Source: Discostella pseudostelligera (Eukaryota; Bacillariophyta; Thalassiosirophyceae; Thalassiosirales; Thalassiosiraceae). From it: 36,825 bases of DNA. The notes below the pieces were generated by a model. The model was not told where the DNA came from and ran no database searches. It was given only the letters and a program-made list of their open reading frames with translations. The stretch lies in contig JALLBK010000533.1 of NCBI GenBank assembly GCA_036940085.1, positions 1 to 36,825 of the forward strand, read 5' to 3'. Shown in pieces: positions 28,879 to 36,825 of the stretch (its first letter is position 1; the number at the start of each line of letters is the position of its first letter). A program made the translations under genes and the position numbers.

Positions 28879-29674
28879 ATGTCCGACAACGAAGACACCA
28901 AGCCTACCGACGAGGCAACCAACGAGCCCATCACCATCCGCGTCAAGGATCAAACCGGCGAGGAGACCATGTTCAAAATCAAAAAGTCCACCAAGATGTC
29001 CAAGGTCTTTACTGCCTACGCGCAACGGAAGGGCGTCGAGGCGACGTCCCTCCGCTTCTTACTTGATGGAGAGCGTATCAATGATACGGATACGCCCAAA
29101 ATGTTGGAATTGGAAGATGAAGATCAGATTGATTGTGTGTTGCAGCAGGTCGGTGGGGGTGACGACGATGATGGTGACAACAAGGAGGATGTCAAGCCAG
29201 AGGGAGGTGGCGGGGAGGCGATTACGATTCGCGTCAAGGATCAGAAGGGGGAGGAGACCATGTTCAAAATCAAGAAGAGTACGAAGATGAAAAAGGTGTT
29301 TGCTGCCTATGCCACTAGACAGGGGTTGGAGGTTACTGCCAGTTGAGTTGTTTTTTCATTGATTTATTGTGCGTCATTTACTACATTTTGGTGTTGGTGT
29401 CATTCTCACGCAATACCAACCCTACTCTTCACCCGTCTGGCTACTGGCTAATATTGATGAACTCTTTCATTCACGAAATCCAATGCATCAATACCGCGAT
29501 ACACAAAATCATGTTGTGTTGCGCATCATCCTTGTGAAACTCTTCGCAGTGCGATTCATGTTGGATGGCGAGAATATCAATCCTGAATCTACACCCGGGG
29601 ATATGGATTTGGAAGACAACGATCAGATCGATTGCTTCTTGGCGCAAGTGGGAGGAGGGGGAAGGATTCTCTAA
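28879..29674 (+). CDS. SUMO: Tandem di-SUMO precursor
   Basis: Exon 1 is 28879-29341 and exon 2 is 29550-29674, giving 195 aa. The intron is 29342-29549 (208 nt, GTTGAG donor, CGCAG acceptor). The first ubiquitin fold runs from ITIRVKDQTGEETMFKIKK to DQIDCVLQQVGG, complete with the Gly-Gly processing site. A linker GDDDDGDNKEDVKPEGGGG leads into a second, nearly identical fold starting ITIRVKDQKGEETMFKIKK and split by the intron (EVTA-M-RFMLDGENI), ending DQIDCFLAQVGG with tail GGRIL. SUMO proteases would be expected to cut after each GG, giving two modifiers, or leave a di-SUMO. The two units share long identical DNA blocks in the first halves (for example gaggagaccatgttcaaaat in both), so the duplication is recent or kept alike by conversion. 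Confidence 0.9.
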
Positions 29675-30009
29675 AACTCGTTTCTGTGTTATCTTTCATC
29701 ATGAGAGATGGTTGGGTGGGGTGGGGTGGGGTGGGGTGGGAGGAATGAAACGAGGATGAGAATCTTCGGGCGGCTCGGGCCAATGCGGCAGGAGGTCAGC
29801 AAATCTCTATGGTTGTACGTGAAATAAGTGAAACTGATTCAAACTCATTCGTTTCGATCATGAATGCATTGAATTATTCTTAATCATACGTAAAAAATAT
29901 CGCGCAAATGTGGAATCAGAACACTATACGGTATCGTATTCCCACCCGAGGTTGAAGACCTTGCCTGCACTCGTTTGGTTGATAGATCAACATGACAATA
30001 GCAACCTCA
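29675..30009. other. Convergent region with G-rich tract
   Basis: These 335 bp lie between the SUMO stop and the peroxidase stop. Next to the SUMO gene sits a (GGGGT)n tract (29714-29740). The rest is AT-rich with no recognisable gene. Confidence 0.6.
29714..29740 (+). repeat. GGGGT microsatellite, potential G-quadruplex
   Basis: Six runs of three or four G are each separated by a single T on the + strand, 40 bp after the SUMO stop codon. It would lie in the sense strand of the SUMO 3' UTR if transcription extends this far. Confidence 0.9.
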
Positions 30010-31716
30010 CTATACGGATTCACAATTCTCTTTAAGGGGAAATAAGTTATTCTGGCCCACAGTCGTTGCCTTTTCCCATGCCGTAGAAAATGCTGTGTAA
30101 AATGGCTTATTATTCTTGCTGGAAATTGAACCTATGTCGACAAAGCATGGGTGAATACCAAAGTCAAATGTAAAATGAGCATCAGTCGATCTATTTGCAT
30201 GTACTCACCACCAAGCATATCATGAACTGCATCACTTGCTCTTCGCCTCCGATCATGCTGCGAGTACATGGGACATTTTCGTCTCGCGGCTTCAAAGTCA
30301 TCACATCCATTGGTCTTCGAACAACAGGGGATGCGCCTTTCTAAAGTCTCTTCAATGTCAAACGCGAGACACACCTAGACGATGAGGAGATATGTGTGAA
30401 TTTTGTCAGTGAATGTCACATGGGGCGGAGGAGGAGGGAGATGAGAGCCAACTTACATCGGTACTTAGCATCACCCTTGTGTTACCTCTTCCCGTTGTCC
30501 AATCCTGATCCTCCGTTCCCATATTTCTCGGCCTCCAAGGCTCGGATAAGAGTGATTCATAATACTTTTTGTCGAATACCTTTGTGAGGAGGAGGGTGGT
30601 GGTGGTACACGAACATGTTTGGGTCAGAGTTGTAATGTCGTTACTGTGAAATGCATATTACCCAAAGAATTAGTGCAAAAGGGAACTTACCTGAGCAGCT
30701 CTATCTGTGGGTGACCATGTTCCTTCATGACCAGAAAACTGCACAACAGAACAACACTTGTAAGTATTCGGACGTACAGTATTTGCATGCCGTCATTTAT
30801 GATTGGAATCATCGAGTCTCTTTCTTACCTCATTCTCAGCCCGGCCAAGAGTATGTGCCCCCAAAAGTGCCACAGCATCGGACCATCTTAGACCCATTCT
30901 ATTCAAAAAGACTCCCTCCACTTCATCACAACCCGATGCCTGTGGAAGCCGATCTCCCGATCCTTGACATGAATCCGCATCCTTCCTACCCCATCGAAAT
31001 GTATCTCTCATATCTAATGCATTGCCTATCGATGTTTGTCGAATGACGGCATTGGCCGAGGCAATCCAAAAATCAGCCCGTGATAAATGAGAATACTTCT
31101 TCGTATACAGCATTTTCAATGGACAGCCCTGACACCATATCGTGTCTAACCCAGCATTGGAAGGATGTCGTTTATCATAACATCCATCGGCACCCATGCG
31201 ATTATTTTGGCTGGCATGTTGATTGTAATCCATGAAATCGTGTGCAGCCAATCGTACGATACCACCAAGGAAATGACTTCGCTTCTTGTCATCTTGAATG
31301 GTGTTCTTAATTTTGGCAATATCGTTGTCGATGGACTTGTAGGTATCGATTGAGAAGCAAGATGATCGAGATGAACTGCCTCCTTGTTGTCTATCCTGTT
31401 TGTTGTTGTGCTTATCAATATTGTTGTTGTTTTTATTGTGTTTGTCTTTGTTATCTTTGTGAGATGGTTTATCGCTGTCTTTCTTGCCTTTGTTATTGAT
31501 GCGTTCTTTCCCTCCACTTATTTTCTGCCGGCGTAGTTGTATCTCTTGCGCCGCAAAGGTAGCATTACCCATCTGCTCTATCCATTCAGTGCTAGATTGG
31601 TTCAATTCACCAAACAATCCGTCGACACCATATTGTGAAGTTTCGTTACTAGCATTTGCAAGCGCAGTTGCCACCATGATGTGCATGAAACCGGCGGCTG
31701 TACTTCCATACCACAT
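30010..31716 (-). CDS. Haem peroxidase (plant/fungal/bacterial superfamily), five exons
   Basis: Exons read by alignment with the paralogue at 32545 are 31716-30829, 30738-30691 (48 nt), 30579-30457, 30374-30209 and 30131-30010, giving 448 aa. All four introns (77-111 nt) are GT-AG. Distal Arg155 and His159 lie in RLAAHDF; the proximal His288 lies in LLGAHTLGR. Between them are SRADFWIASANAVIRQTS and DTFRWGRKDADSC, typical of the ascorbate/cytochrome-c peroxidase-like group. A Cys-rich tail follows (IPCCSKTNGCDDF, RRKCPMYSQ) and the end reads PLKENCESV. Residues 75-115 are a Lys/Asn/His/Asp-rich linker. The N-terminus (MWYGSTAAGFMHIMVATALA) could be a weak signal peptide. It reduces H2O2; the electron donor and exact location are unknown. 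Confidence 0.85.
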
Positions 31717-32544
31717 CTTGGGTAGATGCTAATGATAGGCTGCAGCCAATGAATCTATACTGTGCGCCGACGAGGGCGTGATTGTATGTGTTGAGCAGGC
31801 GGTAATGCACAATGAAGATAGTGATTTGATTAATCACAATGTCTACAACTCGCAATTCATGAGAGTCGTTGGTACTATTTGGAATTGCTGTGCCGACGAG
31901 TTGATGGCTAATAATCCTCGGCTACGCAGCACCACGGCGGTGCTGCATCCTGAAGGAATGAACAAAACGCGAAGCGCTTCATGTCCACCGCATCGAAGCA
32001 TGAATCAACCCGATCCAACATAAGGATCATGTCGTAGAGATCACCCCCAAGGAGGAGTCCATTGCCATTGCCGTTCGCCGTCGTGGTTTCGGTTCGACTG
32101 TCGGTGTGCTGGTTGAATTGGGTTTCCGCCCGAGGCGGCGGGTAAACTCCCGCCAAATTCAAAAAATTCCCTGAACGGACGGCCAAAATTTGCCAGTCTG
32201 TCAGGCGTCAGGTGTCGATCTGTCTGGCGTCAGGCGGAGTGGCCCAAATTCCAAATTCAGATGCCGATCTTTTGCCGATGTGGCTGGCGGGCTCAACCTT
32301 TTCCCGCCATTTTTCAAAACCACGCAGACTTCTCGCCTTTTCTTTCGCGAACCGAAGCCAAAAATCTCCACACAATGACACATTCAAATGCGGTTTCTCC
32401 ATCTTCTCACATAAACATGAGATGTGTCCCCCTTCGGATGCACCGTTGTCTCTCCCAAAAGTAACGATAGTTTGATTTGTAGGGGCGCAGAGATAGTCGT
32501 AGTAGTGAATAGCACCTGACACGCAATAGATAGAGCAGCATAAG
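31717..32544. promoter_or_regulatory. Shared upstream region of the peroxidase pair
   Basis: These 828 bp separate the head-to-head peroxidases. On the side of the + gene there are two E2F-like sites, TCCCGCCAAA (32148-32157) and TTCCCGCCA (32301-32309). A 16-bp near-direct repeat, tctgtcaggcgtcagg (32197-32212) and tctgtctggcgtcagg (32219-32234), has a 22-bp period. No RNA gene or separate coding gene is supported. Confidence 0.45.
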
Positions 32545-34575
32545 ATGACAACCGTGGCAGAATTCAAATTCAAGGGCGTCAAGGAGCGGTACCTCATCGA
32601 CCGCCAATCGAGGTTGAGGTCGGAGGCGGAGGATCGCATCGAGCATGGTCTGTCGCCAGCATTGGTAGAGACTTCCACCACCGCTAATACCAGCGACGAT
32701 AACAACATCAACATGAACTCTCTTGACAAGCATGCTGTGGTGGTGATTGAGGGCGTGCCATGCTCGGAAGCGGAATCGGAATCTTCACCAATGCCACCGA
32801 CAATGCCGCTACATCGTCGACGACGCGGCCGAAAAAACACATTGGCCATCGTTGCCGTCGCTGTCATTGCATGTGCTGTCCTTATAGCGTCAGTGGGGTA
32901 TTTCGTCGGGACGACCATTAGCAGACGAAACAGCAATGCCGTGGCACTCTTCGAATCGGGGGTGACACAACAAGCGACGGACGAGTCTTCAAGTAGTGGT
33001 GGTAGCAATATGACTTCTACATCGGTAGTACAATTGGAACGACCAAAGGATAGGGCACCAGAGGATGATAGCAGTACCACTACACAGTCGCTGTTTGATG
33101 AAGCATCCGTCTCCTCCACAAATACTAACCCCACAATGTCGCCAACGAAGGGTACAATTGATGTATCCAGTTGGATCAATGCATTCAATACTCTATCACG
33201 AGGAGAATCCGATACATACGTTCCATCCACCTTATCACCATCAGCAGTACCCTCTTCCACACCCTCATCAGCATTACCCACAACTTCACCTACCGGATGG
33301 GTTGACTTATTCAATTCTATAGAAATCGAACAAATTGACACGTTCTATCCATCTCACTCACCGTCGCGCTATCCCACCTCCCCACCGGTGGGGAGTTGCT
33401 TCACCAATAACACATACAATTCCATCGATGCCGATATTGAACTATTAAAGAATGAAATTGACGATGATACCTCTCGGAGTCACTTCCTTGGTGGGATTGT
33501 ACGATTGGTGGCACATGACTTTATGGACTATGATCAAAACAATTTCACCTATCCCATGGGTACCGATGGATGCTTTGATCCAGACCATCAAGCCAATGCC
33601 GGCTTGCCGGAAAGTGTATGGTGCGATACATGCACCCTAAAATTATTGTATGAATCCAAGTACACACATGTCTCACGAGCTGATTTTTGGGTCGCCGCGG
33701 CCAATGCCGTCATTCGTCAAACATCGATTGACAGTGTGTTGGATTTACGTGACACTTTTCTTTGGGGTAGAGTCGATGCCGATTCGTGTGTGGGGTCGGG
33801 TGATCGACTACCCATTCCGGGTGGATGTGATGAAGTCGAGGGTGTCTTTTTGACGAGGATGGGATTGGGGTGGAGAGATGTAGTGGCGCTGATGGGGGCG
33901 CATACCCTTGGCCGTGGTGAGGATGAGGTAAGACCAGAGATTACGACGTGATTCATGAATTTAGGTTATGAGAATGCACACTCACTACCGAAATCATTTA
34001 CTGTTTGACAGTTCTCCGGGCATGAAGGAACGTGGGTGGACACAGATGGCGATGCACAGGTTCGTACGCCTTCTTTAATAACCTTACTCGATGACATAAA
34101 GCTTCTCCCGACCAACATTATACATTATTAATCCTTCACTTTGCAGAGATTTGATAAGCAGTACTATGAAGAAATCTACCTGAATTCCTGGCGACCGAGA
34201 AACTTAGGCCAATCAAATGCAGACTGGACAACGGGCAGATCGTCGGATGGTGGAAACCCTCGAATGATGCTGAATACTGACATTTGCTTAGTGTATGATA
34301 TTGATGCAAATTTGCCCTGTTGCACAAGAACTGGTGCATTCTACACCGACGGGGAAGATCAATGTATCGACGTGGATGCTGCCGCGCGAAGTTGTCCAAT
34401 GTACACTCAATTTCAAGACAGGTGGGAAGCTCGACAGGCAGTTGGAGAGATGTTGGGTGGAGACTACCCAAACACCAATAACGAGCCATTTTACACGGCA
34501 TTCACCGAGGCTTGGGGGAAGGCGACAACAGTTGGTCAGACAAATCTATCTCCATTGAGTGAAAGTTGTGAATGA
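32545..34575 (+). CDS. Haem peroxidase with N-terminal membrane anchor, three exons
   Basis: Exons are 32545-33927, 34012-34059 (48 nt) and 34147-34575, giving 619 aa; introns are 84 and 87 nt, both GT-AG and phase 0. Residues 1-95 are polar with a basic block. A single hydrophobic helix (TLAIVAVAVIACAVLIASVG, about 100-120) suggests a type II anchor, followed by a Ser/Thr/Pro stalk. The peroxidase domain has distal Arg320 and His324 (RLVAHDF), SRADFWVAAANAVIRQTS, DTFLWGRVDADSC and proximal His453 (LMGAHTLGR). The 48-nt exon encodes FSGHEGTWVDTDGDAQ and matches FSGHEGTWSPTDRAAQ of the paralogue. The C-terminal Cys pairs (LPCCTRTGAF, ARSCPMYTQF) are shared. The domain probably faces the secretory lumen or cell exterior and removes or uses H2O2 there; this is inferred. 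Confidence 0.88.
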
Positions 34576-34739
34576 GTCGATGAATGTTGCATTTATATCT
34601 CGTTGAAAAGAAGGGAAACTGCAAAGTGTTACACGTAGCGAACATGCAACGATGCAGTTCTCGTCGGTCGACAACACAGTGAATCACATGATAATTATTA
34701 GATTGCTTGTCCTGCATTATGTCCACGAATTCTATTGAA

Positions 34740-35363
34740 TCATTCCCTACTTGAAACAAACTCCTTCAATGCCCTCAGCGCATTCTTTGCCGCTGGCACC
34801 CTTGCGTTACGAATCCTATCCTCCATAACTTTTCGATATTGTTCAAATCGTTCACTCCGACTCATGCTAGGTGTGAAGACACTATCGGGTTCTAACACAG
34901 CATCAAGATTGTTGAGTTGCTCCAGCAAAAATTCCTCGTTTGACTCTAATAATTTAGAAACCGATTCATCCTCTGATATGCAAGCTAATAAATCGGTGGT
35001 CAGTTCCTTCATTCGCATACTTCGCGGAGAAACTCGACCTCCCGGTGTCGACGGAGAAGGTTGTTTTCGATCGTCGTCGCTTAGTGTCCCGAATCCACCC
35101 CTAGATGGCATTTTCGATCCTGGCTGAAATGGGTTGAAGCCACTAAAGTCATTCGAATCATTGTTGTTACTATCATCCCCCGAGAATAGCGGTGAGTTTG
35201 CAAGTGCCGAAGTTGAGGTTGAGTGCGATGACGATGAGGGTGTCACGAAATTATTGGTGTGGAACTGCCGATGAGTTGGCGCAATGAATCCAGAGACATG
35301 ATGCGAACGTAATGCAACGCTGAGCAGCAACAGAGAGAAGAAGCACTGTGTGGGAGAAGTCAT
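34740..35363 (-). CDS. Unknown protein with plastid-type presequence
   Basis: The start at 35363 gives 207 aa; an earlier in-frame ATG at 35405 would add 14 residues but bury the signal peptide. The N-terminus MTSPTQCFFSLLLLSVALRS is a signal peptide, followed by HHVSGFIAPTHRQ, a good ASAFAP-like motif with Phe after the cut, then a Ser/Thr/Asn-rich transit-like stretch. Residues about 115-205 form a conserved-looking helical domain: RMKELTTDLLACISED, EFLLEQLNNLDAVLEP, SRSERFEQYRKVMEDR and AAKNALRALKEFV. I do not recognise the family. Import into the plastid stroma is inferred from the presequence alone. It is divergent from the DHHC gene. Confidence 0.72.
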   Translation of the reverse strand: MTSPTQCFFSLLLLSVALRSHHVSGFIAPTHRQFHTNNFVTPSSSSHSTSTSALANSPLFSGDDSNNNDSNDFSGFNPFQPGSKMPSRGGFGTLSDDDRKQPSPSTPGGRVSPRSMRMKELTTDLLACISEDESVSKLLESNEEFLLEQLNNLDAVLEPDSVFTPSMSRSERFEQYRKVMEDRIRNARVPAAKNALRALKEFVSSRE

Positions 35364-35715
35364 CTTAGTCAGAGTGGATAGGACACGATGGTGGCTATGG
35401 AGCATGGGCTCGAGTGAAAGTTATTCAATCAATACGGTCGGGTCGCCGACGCGCCATAAATATTATTATGGCGCGCAAGAAAGATATGGCGGGAACTAGA
35501 AAGTTGGCGGGAAGGCCATTGGACGACGACGACCGACGACGACCGACCGACGACGACGACGACTGTGACGGACGACGCCTCCATCGCCATGACCTGGCGT
35601 CCTCGGCGACGCACCGCGCCTACGCGACGATGATGTAGTCCTCAGCCTCAGCAAATAGTAGGAGTACTGAGTAAGGCGGTATAGTCAACATCTGCATTGC
35701 AGCTCGCAGCAACAA
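35364..35715. promoter_or_regulatory. Divergent promoter between the plastid orphan and DHHC genes
   Basis: This 352-bp region has two same-direction GGCGGGAA sites (35488-35495 and 35506-35513, 18 bp apart) and a nearby GGCGCG (about 35470-35475). A CGA/GAC triplet tract (about 35522-35577) lies downstream. No gene is supported inside. Confidence 0.5.
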
Positions 35716-36742
35716 ATGTCCTCTCTCGAAATTGTTGCAAATGACGATGACGTCCACGAGGAGTTGCAACAGTGTGAGAATCATAATGACGACCGGAAGT
35801 TGTTGTCTGTAGATGAGCATGACTCCGATCATGAACAAAGCAAGTTGCGTCACTGGAAGGAATCTGACTATGCCGCTGGATTAGTCGAACCAACATGGGT
35901 AGATGAGTGGGAAGTGTACAGGAAGAAACATTGTTGTGATTGGGGTTGTGGATGTGTCACCTACCCCAGCGCCGTAGTTTGCACATGGTTGGGTGCGGGT
36001 AGGGTAGGGAATATGGCTGTGTTAAAAGAGAGAGATGTCATGGTAGAGGCTGATGATGACGACGATGAGGATACAGTGGTTGATGACAAAGAAGAAGGAC
36101 AATTATCTCGCCAAAGCAACAATACTACCGATGCGAAGACAACACCAGATGCAAACCCGAAGCAATTTGTGCGCAAACGCGAGATTCAATTGGTTGTCGG
36201 ACCTTACTGGCCATTACTCATTTTTATTACATATCCACTCATATTTGGGATGTCGGCGTTCACATTGTACAGAGGTATTCCTGGGAAGCCGTTGGTTATT
36301 CAAATCGTATGGGCATTATTGACATTGCAATTAATCCGATCCCTATTCAATACGGGGTTTCGGGATCCGGGAATTTTGTCGAGGCGCATGAAGCCTCTGT
36401 CGGTGAAAGAAAAGAGTACTGGGTTAAGATTAGTGCGCAATTCAAGGTCGTGGAAATGGGATTATCGAGTGCAATCGTATCGACCAAAGAATTCCACATA
36501 TTGTCATGATTGTAAAGTTGTTGTCGAGGAGTTCGATCACACGTGAGTGTCCGTTTCTAAATAATGTTTGACTTCTGATTTTGAAGCTCTCAGCTGCCTG
36601 CACCTTCACTGAATTCAGCTGTCCGTGGACCGGCACTGCCATCGGGAAAAAGAACATGGGTTCCTTCCAATCGTTTGTGAAATTGGTTTTCGTGTGCCTT
36701 GTCCTTGATAGTTTCTTATTGTTATCGGCTGGGGCTGTATAA
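35716..36742 (+). CDS. DHHC-type protein S-acyltransferase, possibly running past the window
   Basis: Exon 1 is 35716-36542 and exon 2 starts at 36619 after a 76-nt intron (GTGAGT...TTCAG); the frame reaches a stop at 36740-36742 (316 aa). An acidic N-terminus precedes two membrane helices (about 162-184 and 191-211) and FRDPGIL, the DPG motif of these enzymes. The cysteine-rich domain reads YCHDCKVVVEEFDHTCPW and then TGTAIGKKNM, with the DHxC motif formed across the splice site (D274, H275, T276, C277). These enzymes move palmitate to cysteines of membrane-associated proteins. The second His of DHHC is Thr, and two usual zinc-site Cys are absent. The protein stops inside what should be the third helix, so another intron and more exons past the edge are likely. 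Confidence 0.75.
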
Positions 36743-36825
36743 CAGGTTCGATACGTAATATCTTTCTGAAACTAAATTCATTAATAACGATATATTTTGC
36801 CGGTGAATGGCAGAGTGTCAATCAA

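Noticed and set aside
32208..33341. 377-codon frame antisense to the membrane-anchored peroxidase
   Set aside because: The + strand frame has peroxidase motifs and a paralogue; the antisense frame only mirrors Ser/Thr-rich codons and runs into the promoter.
36740..36755. tRNA-like B box (ggttcgatac) near the right edge
   Set aside because: The motif does not complete GGTTCRANYCC and no cloverleaf forms around it.
1..36825. CRISPR arrays, operons, insertion sequences
   Set aside because: Spliceosomal introns and eukaryotic genes throughout; no regularly spaced repeats or transposase genes were seen.

Overview
This window is nuclear DNA from a photosynthetic stramenopile, most likely a diatom and probably a centric one. 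The genes are eukaryotic: spliceosomal GT-AG introns of about 75-210 nt, cytosolic HSP90 and HSP70, SUMO, VAC14, EDRF1 and a eukaryotic cytosolic-type CysRS. Two proteins carry an N-terminal signal peptide followed by an ASAFAP-like motif with the key Phe, the bipartite signature of plastids of red-algal origin. One small protein looks like a lineage-restricted diatom family. I see no rRNA, tRNA, CRISPR array or intact transposon. The species cannot be fixed from the sequence alone.

Layout from left to right. An LRAT-like papain-fold membrane protein (+, 650-3082) lies behind a promoter with two perfect TGACGTCA sites. VAC14 (+, 3491-6733, one intron) follows. A secretory thioredoxin-domain protein resembling TXNDC11 (-, 6948-9963, one intron) is divergent from cysteinyl-tRNA synthetase (+, 10385-12820). 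Next is a gene-poor 2-kb stretch with E2F-like palindromes, a 58-bp repeat in two direct copies plus one diverged inverted copy, and a possible gene relic. Cytosolic HSP90 (-, 14899-17134, one intron) is divergent from an EDRF1-like TPR protein (+, 17770-22197). Cytosolic HSP70 (-, 22297-24360, with a 21-nt microexon) and an MFS transporter with a possible plastid presequence (-, 24727-26442) follow.

The right third holds an unrecognised small protein (+, 27135-27728) and a twin-CX9C mitochondrial protein like NDUFAF8 (-, 28145-28579), which is divergent from a tandem di-SUMO gene (+, 28879-29674). Then come a head-to-head pair of paralogous haem peroxidases (-, 30010-31716 and +, 32545-34575) whose intron numbers differ, a plastid-type orphan protein (-, 34740-35363), and a DHHC-type S-acyltransferase with a degenerate cysteine-rich domain (+, 35716 towards the right edge).

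The genes are independent transcription units and not operons. A loose theme is protein homeostasis: HSP90, HSP70, a PDI-like protein, SUMO and CysRS. Several divergent promoters share CACGTG and CCCGCC/GGCGGG elements. The points most worth following up are the di-SUMO gene, the HSP70 microexon, the altered C-terminal TPR-docking peptides of both chaperones (MEQVD and EEID), the intron differences between the two peroxidases, and the paired CRE sites. All splice models were read by eye and by protein continuity; none has transcript support here.
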